Assembly (NCBI GenBank): GCA_947628445.1 | Contig: CANQZX010000005.1 | Span: forward strand, 1 to 27,548 | Direction: 5' to 3' | Length of the DNA: 27,548 bases | Source: an uncultured Bacilli bacterium | GTDB lineage: Bacteria > Bacillota_I > Bacilli_A > RF39 > UBA660 | Part shown: piece by piece, positions 1 through 5,658 of the stretch | Position numbering within the stretch: the stretch's first letter is position 1 | How the letters are laid out: each line of letters starts with the position of its first letter | Program-made: the position numbers and the translations under genes | The notes under the pieces: model-generated | What the model was told of the DNA's origin: nothing | The model's input: the letters and a program-made list of their open reading frames with translations, nothing else | Database searches by the model: none

Positions 1-2
1 AT

Positions 3-920
3 AGACATTGTCCTATGTGCCAAAATTATCAAAAAGAACTTTGGATTCAAAATGAATCTTCTTATCTTTTAGATTGTCCTTATTTTCATATTGTTACTAC
101 TATTCCTTATGAATTAAATGATATTATGCTTTATAATAAAAAAGATTGTTACAACATTTTATTTAAAGCTACTAGTGAATCTATTTTAGAACTTGCCAAT
201 GATCCTAAATGGTTAGGTGCTAAGCCAGGTATTACTTCCATCCTTCATACTTGGGGTTCTAATATGGAGTTTCATCCTCATATTCATTCTATTGTTACTG
301 GTGGTGGAATTAACAACAATCAATGGATTAATTGCCAAGAAAATTATCTTTTCAAAGTTCAAGTTTTATCTTCTTTATTTAAAGGTAAATTTTTAGCTTA
401 TCTTAAATCTTTAGATTTAAAACTCCCTAATCATTTAAAACATCTTAAAAAGATTAAAAATTTAAATAAGTTTTTAGAACCTTTATATAAAAAAGATTGG
501 ATTACTTACATTGAACCACCCAAAGGCAAAGCGGAAAATGTTATTGAATATATTGGTAGATATGCTTTTCGTATTTGTATTTCTAATGAAAGAATTAAAA
601 ATATTTCTAATACTTCTGTTACCTTTGAGTACAAAGATTACAAAGATAATGGTATTGTTAAACTTATGACCATCTCAGGCGAAGAATTTATTCGGAGATT
701 TTTACTTCATGTTCTTCCTAAATATTTTACTAAAATCAAACACTATGGTTTACTTACTAATCGTAGCAAAAAATCTATTATTAAGTTATGTCGTATTTTA
801 ATTGGACAAAGGATTTTTAGTGATTTTTCTATTTCTATAAAAAAAGAATTGCATAAGTTTTTATGTCCTTCTTGTAAATTCTCCTTATCCAATTCTAATT
901 TTAATTTCTTCCGACTCTAA
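3..920 (+). CDS. IS91-family (Y-transposase, HUH) transposase, 5' truncated by window edge
   Basis: The reading frame is open to the window edge; the codons before the first Met read RHCP, so the true start lies outside. The N-terminus keeps the end of the IS91 zinc-binding motif (RHCPMCQ). The HUH motif is FHPHIHSIVTGGG, about 85-100 residues in, and the YIGRYAFRICISNERI block carries the candidate catalytic tyrosines. A C-terminal CPSC pair is also present. IS91/IS801 transposases are single-strand, rolling-circle enzymes that act next to short tetranucleotide targets. No frameshift or internal stop is visible, so the visible part looks intact. Accessory genes are not seen. Confident family call; activity unknown because the N-terminus is missing. 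Confidence 0.9.
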   Translation, partial: RHCPMCQNYQKELWIQNESSYLLDCPYFHIVTTIPYELNDIMLYNKKDCYNILFKATSESILELANDPKWLGAKPGITSILHTWGSNMEFHPHIHSIVTGGGINNNQWINCQENYLFKVQVLSSLFKGKFLAYLKSLDLKLPNHLKHLKKIKNLNKFLEPLYKKDWITYIEPPKGKAENVIEYIGRYAFRICISNERIKNISNTSVTFEYKDYKDNGIVKLMTISGEEFIRRFLLHVLPKYFTKIKHYGLLTNRSKKSIIKLCRILIGQRIFSDFSISIKKELHKFLCPSCKFSLSNSNFNFFRL

Positions 921-946
921 TATTTTATTTCCTTATTTTACTTTTC

Positions 947-966
947 ATTACACTTATTAGTGTAAT
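947..966 (+). terminator. Hairpin after transposase (terminator or IS end structure)
   Basis: A perfect 8-bp inverted repeat, ATTACACT (947-954) and AGTGTAAT (959-966), surrounds a TATT loop 27 bp after the transposase stop. A T-rich tract follows (TCTTTAACTTTC). It could terminate transposase transcription, or be the subterminal hairpin that IS91-like elements carry at an end. Confidence 0.45.
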
Positions 967-1112
967 CTCTTTAACTTTCTTTAATTTTAGTTTTATAACT
1001 ATTTTGTTATCTTTTTTTTAAGTTAATTGCTTTTTCCTTTTATTTTAAGGATTATTACAATTTTACTTTTTCCTTATAGGACTTTAGTCGTTAGAAATCA
1101 TAGTACAATGCT

Positions 1113-1150
1113 GTTATGAAACTTTTTGCTTGCACAAAAACTTTCATAAC
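1113..1150. repeat. Long imperfect inverted repeat upstream of xerD
   Basis: GTTATGAAA (1113-1121) pairs with TTTCATAAC (1142-1150). After one C/C mismatch, TTTTTG (1123-1128) pairs with CAAAAA (1135-1140), leaving the loop CTTGCA. No T-run follows, so it is not a standard terminator. It may be an operator, a processed leader structure or the end of the neighbouring IS91-like element. Confidence 0.5.
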
Positions 1151-1191
1151 TTGCTATACATTATATCATAAAATAGGGGTGAAAAAATAAC

Positions 1192-1220
1192 TTTATCGTT
1201 TTTTTATTTTGCGCTATAAT
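1192..1220 (+). promoter_or_regulatory. Putative xerD promoter
   Basis: A consensus -10 TATAAT lies at 1215-1220 and a weak -35 TTTATC at 1192-1197, with 17-bp spacing. The -10 is 18 bp ahead of the chosen ATG. Confidence 0.5.
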
Positions 1221-1238
1221 TAAAGTACGAGGTTGCAA

Positions 1239-2117
1239 ATGAATGATAAGAATATTCAAGATTATCTAGATTATTTAAAATACGAACGAAAACTAGCAAA
1301 AAATACCTATGATTCTTATTATGAAAACTTAAAACAAGTTACCACTTATTTTGCCAATCAAAATATTTTATCTTTAACCAAGGATAATATTCGGCAATTT
1401 TTAGGACAAATGGAATGTACCGCCAAAACTAAGGCTCATTATCTTACCGTTTTAAACTCTTTTTATAATTACATGATTTTGGTAGGAAAACTTACTAAAA
1501 ACCCTTGTACGGCCATCAAAATGCCGAAAATTGAAAAGAAACTACCTAATTACTTAACGATAGAAGAGGTAGACCGCCTTTTAGATATTCAGTGCCTAAA
1601 ACCCTTAGATTACCGTAATAAAGCGATGCTAGAAACATTGTATGCCACCGGTACTCGCATTAGTGAATTAATTAATTTAAAGTTTAACGAAATTAGTTTT
1701 GATGATTGTACCATTAGAATAATGGGGAAGGGGAAGAAAGAGCGAATTATTCCTATTGGGGATGTGGCCCTAAATTATTTAAAATTATATATTAATGATT
1801 ATCGGCGGTTTCTTTTAAAAAACAATACTGATTATATTTTCTTAAATAAAAATGGTGATCCCATTAGTCGCGTTGGTTTTTTTAAAATATTAAAAGAACT
1901 TTGTCGCAAAGCGGGAATAAAAAAAGATGTTTCACCCCACACTTTGCGCCATTCTTTTGCGACCCATCTTTTAAATAATGGGGCGGATTTGCGAATAATC
2001 CAAGAATTACTAGGCCATGAAAACTTGAGTACTACTGAAATATATTCTCATATTTCCAATAAAAAACTCGAAGAAGATTATCAAAATCATCCTCGAGCTA
2101 AAATAGAAAAAGAATAG
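1239..2117 (+). CDS. xerD: Site-specific tyrosine recombinase, XerD type
   Basis: XerC/XerD recombinases resolve chromosome dimers at dif, working with FtsK/SpoIIIE-type translocases. The protein is 292 aa, the usual length. It has an N-terminal SAM-like core-binding domain (about 1-85) and a C-terminal catalytic domain. All catalytic residues are visible, numbered from the chosen ATG: R140 (TGTRISEL), K164 (GKGKKER), H234 and R237 (HTLRHSFATH), H260 (ELLGH) and Y269 (EIYSH). The ATG at 1239 is chosen because GAGG at 1229-1232 sits 6 nt before it; an in-frame TTG at 1233 would abut the ribosome site. A dif-like site lies about 6.5 kb downstream, or about 1.7 kb before insertion of the prophage. 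XerC remains an alternative subfamily; XerD is favoured by the C-terminal motif. Confidence 0.88.
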   Translation: MNDKNIQDYLDYLKYERKLAKNTYDSYYENLKQVTTYFANQNILSLTKDNIRQFLGQMECTAKTKAHYLTVLNSFYNYMILVGKLTKNPCTAIKMPKIEKKLPNYLTIEEVDRLLDIQCLKPLDYRNKAMLETLYATGTRISELINLKFNEISFDDCTIRIMGKGKKERIIPIGDVALNYLKLYINDYRRFLLKNNTDYIFLNKNGDPISRVGFFKILKELCRKAGIKKDVSPHTLRHSFATHLLNNGADLRIIQELLGHENLSTTEIYSHISNKKLEEDYQNHPRAKIEKE

Positions 2118-2143
2118 AAATAAAATAAATTATTATTTCCTAA

Positions 2144-2272
2144 CTATCTACTTTCTGAATTACGAGCATTATTTCTAGCTGAATTGCGGGCACTATTTTT
2201 GGATTTATTATTAGCTTTGTTACTGCATCTAGATTGATTATTAGCTCTATTATTATTTCTAGCGTTACTCAT
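2144..2272 (-). CDS. 42-aa Asn/Ser/Arg/Ala-rich mini-protein, unknown function
   Basis: The frame runs ATG at 2272 to TAG at 2144-2146. A strong ribosome site (GGGAGGTAAG on the minus strand) has its GGAGG core 10 nt before the ATG. The product has 42 residues, dominated by N, S, R, A and K, with one Cys (residue 16) and a tandem RNSARNSARNNARNSESR tail. No membrane segment or signal is present. It is very basic, which suggests nucleic-acid binding or a structural/packing role, as in some small spore or stress proteins, but I recognise no family. It lies between xerD and zupT on the opposite strand. The good ribosome site and the repeat-built coding pattern support a real gene. Confidence 0.62.
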   Translation of the reverse strand: MSNARNNNRANNQSRCSNKANNKSKNSARNSARNNARNSESR

Positions 2273-2343
2273 ATTTCTCTTACCTCCCAATATTATTATG
2301 GTTTAATTTAAGGTATTAATTCATATAATTTAGGGGTGATGGT

Positions 2344-3099
2344 ATGGAAATAATTGGTGCTTTATTAATTTCAACTTTAGCCGGGCTTTCCACTATTCTA
2401 GGGGGATTAGTCATTCTTTTTAAATTTAAAGAAGAAAATATTACCAAATTTATTACGGCTTCCTTGGCCTTTTCTTTAAGTATTATGATTGGGATTAGTA
2501 TTACTGATTTAATTCCCGAATCAACCTATATTTTATTACAAACTTATGGTTTAACCAAAGGAATTATTTTATGTCTTATGCTATTTGTCATCGGTATTAT
2601 TTTAATAAAATATTTAAATAAATTAATTGCTCGGGCCGAGAAAAATAAAAGTGATTTATATAAACTTGGTATCTTAAATATGTTAGCCCTAATTTTACAT
2701 AATTTTCCAGAAGGAATTGCCACATTTATGAGTTCCTATAAAGATATGGAATTGGGTCTAAAATTAGCTCTAGCCATTTCATTCCATAATATTCCTGAAG
2801 GTATCTGTATTGCCGTACCAATCTATTATGCCACTAAATCAAAAAAAGAAGCAATTTTAAAGACATTTTATTCGGGTATTGCCGAACCAATTGGCGCCAT
2901 ACTGGCTTTTATCTTTCTACATAAGTTTATTTCCAATAGTTTAATTAGTTTAATTTTAATTTTAGTTGCCGGGATCATGATTACTTTAGCCATCGATGGG
3001 ATATTACCTAAAGCTCAGAAGTTTAATTTAAAAAAATACCTATATCTAGGTATTGGAGTAGGGGGAGCATTAATTATTTTTAATTATTTAGTATTTTGA
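2344..3099 (+). CDS. zupT: ZIP-family divalent metal transporter (ZupT-like)
   Basis: ZIP transporters import Zn2+ and other divalent metals across the cytoplasmic membrane. The 251-aa protein has about eight hydrophobic segments. Both signature metal-site helices are present: HNFPEG (119-124) and HNIPEG (148-153). A loop rich in charged residues (about 92-105) precedes them. AGGGGTGATGG gives a good ribosome site for the ATG at 2344. It converges on, and overlaps by 16 bp, the DUF2726 gene on the minus strand. Metal specificity cannot be read from the sequence. Confidence 0.85.
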   Translation: MEIIGALLISTLAGLSTILGGLVILFKFKEENITKFITASLAFSLSIMIGISITDLIPESTYILLQTYGLTKGIILCLMLFVIGIILIKYLNKLIARAEKNKSDLYKLGILNMLALILHNFPEGIATFMSSYKDMELGLKLALAISFHNIPEGICIAVPIYYATKSKKEAILKTFYSGIAEPIGAILAFIFLHKFISNSLISLILILVAGIMITLAIDGILPKAQKFNLKKYLYLGIGVGGALIIFNYLVF

Positions 3100-3728
3100 T
3101 TATTATTATTATTATTATTAATTGCGGTTAAAACACGATTAAGGACATAATCATTTTCGTTAGGATATGAACTATAAAAAGTCATTAAAGGAATATTACA
3201 ATCCATCAGAATCTTTTTAACTTTTAAATCTCGATCACGCCGTTCAATTTTTTGATGGGATTGGTCATTTAATTCAATTAATAACAGCAATTCAAAATCA
3301 TTATTAAATATCCCAAAATCAATATTGCGAAATAATTCCGCATGATAACGCGCATTTCGTTTTTCGATGATAGATGCAAGATTTACTTGAGGAACAATAA
3401 CGTATCCTTTATTTTCTAAAGGTTTAAGTTTACGATAAAAACTTAATTCATTGGCCGATAAAAACTTTTTCGTAACGTAATAAAAATCATCTTCTTGATT
3501 ATAATTAATATTATTTTGATTATTGATTTTGTAAAGAGGAGTAGGAACATAATAGTAGTTTTTATTTTTTTTATTTTGCTTAAAATCCTTATAACTATAA
3601 TAAAAACAGACTATTGCCAGTAAAATAAATATCAAAGAGTAAGCAAAAACATAATCAGGTAATTGTGGGGCATAAAAAGCACCAAAGGTTAAATATATTC
3701 CTAAAAAGAGTAAAAGATATTTTTTCAA
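3084..3728 (-). CDS. Membrane-anchored DUF2726 protein (putative nuclease-like domain)
   Basis: Starting at TTG 3728, the protein has 214 aa. Two hydrophobic segments (about 3-40) are followed by a polar linker and a C-terminal DUF2726 domain. The domain is recognised by FLSANELSFYRKLKPL, the VPQVNLASII strand, DFGIFNN, LLLIELNDQSH and RRDRDLKVKKILMDCNIPL. DUF2726 resembles the PD-(D/E)XK nuclease fold, with D, E and D residues in the expected strands, but its substrate is unknown. It ends in an Asn-rich tail. An in-frame ATG at 3752 has no ribosome site and would lie upstream of the predicted transcription start. The TTG has AAAGGAAGTG 5-8 nt ahead, so it is preferred. The gene's promoter abuts the left end of the prophage. 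Confidence 0.72.
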   Translation of the reverse strand: MKKYLLLFLGIYLTFGAFYAPQLPDYVFAYSLIFILLAIVCFYYSYKDFKQNKKNKNYYYVPTPLYKINNQNNINYNQEDDFYYVTKKFLSANELSFYRKLKPLENKGYVIVPQVNLASIIEKRNARYHAELFRNIDFGIFNNDFELLLLIELNDQSHQKIERRDRDLKVKKILMDCNIPLMTFYSSYPNENDYVLNRVLTAINNNNNNNQNTK

Positions 3729-3750
3729 ATAAAGCACTTCCTTTGCCATC

Positions 3751-3779
3751 ATTTTAACATATTAGAAAAAAGTTTGCAA
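3751..3779 (-). promoter_or_regulatory. Promoter of the DUF2726 gene
   Basis: Minus-strand -35 TTGCAA (3779-3774), 17-bp spacer, TG-extended -10 TAAAAT (3756-3751). The predicted start near 3744 is downstream of the ATG at 3752, supporting the TTG 3728 start. The -35 lies 7 bp from the left dif-like repeat. Confidence 0.65.
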
Positions 3780-3785
3780 CAGCTT

Positions 3786-3813
3786 AGTTAACATAATATA
3801 TACAGTAAAGTTG
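3786..3813. repeat. attL: dif-like site with degenerate XerC arm
   Basis: On the minus strand the site reads CAACTTTACTG (putative XerC arm), TATATA (centre), then TTATGTTAACT (XerD arm). The XerD arm and centre are identical to those of the right site; the XerC arm is different and presumably phage-derived. The reconstructed phage site would join the right-hand XerD arm to this XerC arm. Confidence 0.8.
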
Positions 3814-3821
3814 TGTAAAAT

Positions 3822-3847
3822 AAAAGATACTATTTCGTATCTTTTTT
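3822..3847. terminator. Terminator at the end of the repressor gene
   Basis: AAAAGATAC (3822-3830) and GTATCTTTT (3837-3845) form a 9-bp stem with a 6-nt loop containing the repressor stop codon. T-rich sequence follows on both strands (TTTTATTTT on minus, a run of six T on plus). It can stop the repressor transcript and may insulate the phage from host transcription. Confidence 0.65.
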
Positions 3848-3979
3848 GTTATCTTCTAGCCACTTTAATAGAATTGTTTCTATTAAGTTTGATAATGTTC
3901 TGTTTTCTTCTAGTGCAATATTGTCTAGTATCTTTTTTACATCTTCCGTAGTTCTAAAAGTTATAGTAACTGAATCCAT
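3830..3979 (-). CDS. Ribbon-helix-helix (Arc/CopG-type) phage repressor, 49 aa
   Basis: The frame starts at ATG 3979 and stops at TAG 3830-3832, with AAAGGAG placed 7 nt ahead. The 49-aa product has the RHH layout: a short beta strand (SVTITFRT, residues 3-10), helix A (about 12-26) and helix B (TLSNLIETILLKWLED, about 28-43). RHH proteins dimerise and insert the strand pair into the DNA major groove. It is the only phage gene on the minus strand, divergent from the structural genes, and regularly spaced inverted repeats fill the intervening region. This fits a lysogeny repressor that also controls its own synthesis. The small size makes the family call rest on pattern rather than long similarity. 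Confidence 0.78.
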   Translation of the reverse strand: MDSVTITFRTTEDVKKILDNIALEENRTLSNLIETILLKWLEDNKKDTK

Positions 3980-4002
3980 TTTCTTTGCTCCTTTATACAA
4001 AT

Positions 4003-4031
4003 ATTATAAATTGTTTAATTTTGTATTGAAA
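4003..4031 (-). promoter_or_regulatory. Putative repressor promoter
   Basis: Minus-strand -10 TATAAT (4008-4003) with a 17-bp spacer to TTTCAA (4031-4026). That -35 is the reverse complement of the -35 of the divergent plus-strand promoter, so both promoters would share one hexamer. Confidence 0.5.
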
Positions 4032-4054
4032 TGTACACTTGTGTATGCTATTAT
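4026..4054 (+). promoter_or_regulatory. Main promoter of the phage structural operon
   Basis: TTGAAA (4026-4031), 17-bp spacer, TATTAT (4049-4054) with TG one base upstream (extended -10). A second match, TTGTGT (4039-4044), 17 bp, TATACA (4062-4067), overlaps it. Both are covered by the operator repeats. Confidence 0.6.
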
Positions 4055-4085
4055 ATACTTGTATACAATATTTGTCTATTGTGTA
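4034..4085. promoter_or_regulatory. Operator array, three sites at 20-bp spacing
   Basis: Site 1 is TACAC-TT-GTGTA (4034-4045). Site 2 is TATAC-TT-GTATA (4054-4065). Site 3 is GTCTA-TT-GTGTA (4074-4085), with only its right arm conserved. The central TT dinucleotides fall at 4039, 4059 and 4079, so successive sites lie on the same DNA face. The array covers the -10 region of the structural promoter and is the likely target of the adjacent RHH repressor. Confidence 0.6.
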
Positions 4086-4088
4086 CTA

Positions 4089-4111
4089 GGCCTATGTCCT
4101 ACTCATAGGCC
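4089..4111 (+). repeat. GC-rich leader hairpin before the first phage gene
   Basis: GGCCTATG (4089-4096) and CATAGGCC (4104-4111) form a perfect 8-bp stem with loop TCCTACT, followed by GCTCCTTTTAATAG. It is the most GC-rich spot in the phage left end. It could be a leader attenuator, a single-strand origin or a packaging hairpin. Confidence 0.5.
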
Positions 4112-4143
4112 GCTCCTTTTAATAGTAGGGGATAGGAGGAAAA

Positions 4144-4419
4144 ATGAAGGAAAAGGTATTGATTCTCAATACTAAACGTGCCAGTTTTACCAAAAATGGT
4201 GAAACAGTAGAGTTTACATCTACAACAATTGCACGGTTAGTAGAATCTACAAATAATTTTGTAGGTTATGTATTGGAAGAGATTTCCGGAAAAGCCCAAG
4301 ATTTTGACACTATTAGCAAATATGTTAATAAACTTGTCAATATTGAGTTTGAATTAAAAAAGGTAGACAGAAAAAACTACCGTTGCAAGTTAACCAAAAT
4401 AGAAGACATTACGTTATAG
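4144..4419 (+). CDS. Small phage protein, candidate ssDNA-binding protein
   Basis: A 91-aa soluble protein, first gene of the phage operon, with a strong ribosome site (AGGAGG about 5 nt before the ATG). I do not recognise a family from sequence alone. The predicted alternation of short strands (KVLILNTKRASFTKNG, TVEFTSTT, NIEFELKKVD, YRCKLTKIE), one central helical region and a basic character suit a small OB-like ssDNA-binding protein. Inoviruses carry a gpV-type protein of this size in this position, coating the single-stranded genome before assembly. The function is inferred from size and place; a host-takeover or regulatory protein is equally possible. Confidence 0.5.
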   Translation: MKEKVLILNTKRASFTKNGETVEFTSTTIARLVESTNNFVGYVLEEISGKAQDFDTISKYVNKLVNIEFELKKVDRKNYRCKLTKIEDITL

Positions 4420-4706
4420 TCTACTATCACTTGCAAAAAGGAATAACCTTTACTAAAGAGATAGATAATCTTTATAGTGAAAGGTTAGGAGATAACCGCA
4501 AGGTTAACGACATAATCTATTTTAATTGGTTGATTTTAGCCATTTTGGTGCGTTATAAGGGTAAATTGATAAATTATACTACTTATAACGAAATAATGCG
4601 TAAACGCTTTATTAGACGTGAAAAATTGCTAAAATTAAAATTAAAGTTCCGTCGACAACCAAAAGTGGTCTACATAGTAGTAAATAACTATCGTAACCGT
4701 TGGTAG
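4383..4706 (+). CDS. Basic phage protein of unknown function
   Basis: An open frame of up to 107 codons overlaps the previous gene by 37 bp. The start is uncertain. TTG 4383 lacks a ribosome site and TTG 4431 is also poorly served, so translation may be coupled to the upstream gene. The middle has a hydrophobic stretch (IIYFNWLILAILVRY). The C-terminus is strongly basic (RKRFIRREKLLKLKLKF, then RRQPK), suggesting nucleic-acid or membrane-surface contact. Position between the putative ssDNA-binding protein and the coat gene matches where inoviruses often place a replication accessory protein. No family recognised. Confidence 0.5.
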   Translation: MQVNQNRRHYVIVYYHLQKGITFTKEIDNLYSERLGDNRKVNDIIYFNWLILAILVRYKGKLINYTTYNEIMRKRFIRREKLLKLKLKFRRQPKVVYIVVNNYRNRW

Positions 4707-4739
4707 TCATAAATTGAGTAGGAGAAAGGAGCCACAGAG

Positions 4740-4913
4740 GTGGAAGGTGTGAAGACAGGTTTGGAAGCTTTAGGAACAATTTTTACGCAAATTATGACTT
4801 GGGTTGGTAGTTTAGTATCAACCATTGCGGACCAACCATTACTATTATTACCAGTTGGTATCTTTGTAGTTGGTGCTGTAATTGGACTTGCTGGTCGTTT
4901 AATCGGACGTTAG
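4740..4913 (+). CDS. Major coat protein (pVIII-like), 57 aa
   Basis: The frame starts at GTG 4740 with AAAGGAG 8 nt upstream (GTG 4749 is an alternative) and stops at TAG 4911-4913. The protein has the classic inovirus coat design. It begins with an amphipathic helix (about 1-30, containing E3 and D31), continues with one hydrophobic membrane helix (PLLLLPVGIFVVGAVIGLA, about 33-51) and ends in a short basic tail (RLIGR) that would face the DNA. It has no cleavable signal peptide, so it would insert directly, unlike M13 pVIII. The next gene encodes a 36-aa membrane peptide, then the Zot ATPase, as in other filamentous phages. Confidence 0.82.
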   Translation: MEGVKTGLEALGTIFTQIMTWVGSLVSTIADQPLLLLPVGIFVVGAVIGLAGRLIGR

Positions 4914-4943
4914 TAAGTCCTTTCTTTTTTAGGAGGTGCTATT

Positions 4944-5054
4944 TTGTTTGATATTTCAATATTTCTTGACTTTTATTTTACGAAATTTTTGTTTATTGCT
5001 AGCGCATTTTATGGGATTTGTCGTCTAGTCTCTTGTTTAGTTAGAGGTAGATAA
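4944..5054 (+). CDS. 36-aa membrane peptide, minor coat candidate (pVII/pIX-like)
   Basis: TTG 4944 follows an excellent ribosome site (AGGAGGTG, 4931-4938) and the frame ends at TAA 5052-5054. The 36-residue product is one hydrophobic span (FYFTKFLFIASAFYGI) followed by a basic tail (RLVSCLVRGR). Filamentous phages cap the virion tip with two tiny hydrophobic proteins of about 30-45 residues (pVII and pIX). Size, charge and location between the coat gene and the assembly ATPase suit this role. The sequence is too short for a firm homology claim. Confidence 0.65.
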   Translation: MFDISIFLDFYFTKFLFIASAFYGICRLVSCLVRGR

Positions 5055-5055
5055 T

Positions 5056-5658
5056 ATGATAAAAGGTTATTTTGGCGTCCCAGGTGTAGGTAAGAGTACT
5101 ATTCTTGTTCGAGAATATAAAAAGAATAAGCGACGGTATGATCATATTTATACTATAAATATTCAAATACGTGGCGTTACTATGATAGATTATCATGATT
5201 TAGAAAAATATAAGTTTAAGAATACTCTTATTCTTTGGGATGAGATAACAATGGACGCTGATAATAGGTCTTTTAAGACATTTTCTAAGGAACTACGTGA
5301 TTTCTTTTTATTACATCGACATCTTGGTTGTGATATTATTTATTGCACTCAAAACTTTGAAAATGTCGACAAAAAGGTTAGGGATTTGACGTCCGAATTA
5401 TGGTATATGAGTAAATCCGTTATCCCTGGTTTTCGTTCTTTTACGTCTGCTAAACGGATTTATCGAAAGATTAATATTAACGAGTTTACAAGTGATTTGA
5501 CCTTAGGATATAGATTTTGTAATTTTTTAGAGATGTTATTTGTATCAAACTTTAAATTGACTTTTCGACCTTTTTACTATCGTTATTTTGATACACATGA
5601 CGAATTAAGTTTGAAAGGACGTGTTTTATATGAAGAAAAGAATAATATTCTTATTTAG
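5056..5658 (+). CDS. Zot/pI-family phage assembly ATPase
   Basis: A 200-aa P-loop protein required for extrusion of filamentous phages through the membrane. Walker A is GVPGVGKST (7-15). Walker B is LILWDE (58-63). A sensor-like TQN occurs at 98-100. LHRH (86-89) and the KVRDLTSELW segment are typical of Zot domains. The family usually has a transmembrane helix after the ATPase domain. Here the C-terminal third has only a moderately hydrophobic LEMLFVSNFKLTF segment, so anchoring is unclear. The start ATG 5056 has GAGG 8 nt upstream and follows the previous stop by one base. Overlap with the pIII-like gene suggests translational coupling. It is the strongest single marker that this is an inovirus. 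Confidence 0.9.
   Translation: MIKGYFGVPGVGKSTILVREYKKNKRRYDHIYTINIQIRGVTMIDYHDLEKYKFKNTLILWDEITMDADNRSFKTFSKELRDFFLLHRHLGCDIIYCTQNFENVDKKVRDLTSELWYMSKSVIPGFRSFTSAKRIYRKININEFTSDLTLGYRFCNFLEMLFVSNFKLTFRPFYYRYFDTHDELSLKGRVLYEEKNNILI

Larger units (their letters stand above)
921..1191. other. AT-rich non-coding stretch between transposase and xerD
   Basis: No convincing coding frame is present. It is T-rich on the plus strand and contains two inverted repeats, listed separately (947-966 and 1113-1150). It should contain the 3' end of the IS91-type element, but the exact boundary cannot be fixed from one copy. Confidence 0.5.

Noticed and set aside
3846..4175. Plus-strand frame of 109 codons at the left end of the phage
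   Set aside because: It is antisense to the repressor gene and runs through the operators and the first ribosome site; the minus-strand 49-aa RHH gene has a proper ribosome site and domain pattern.
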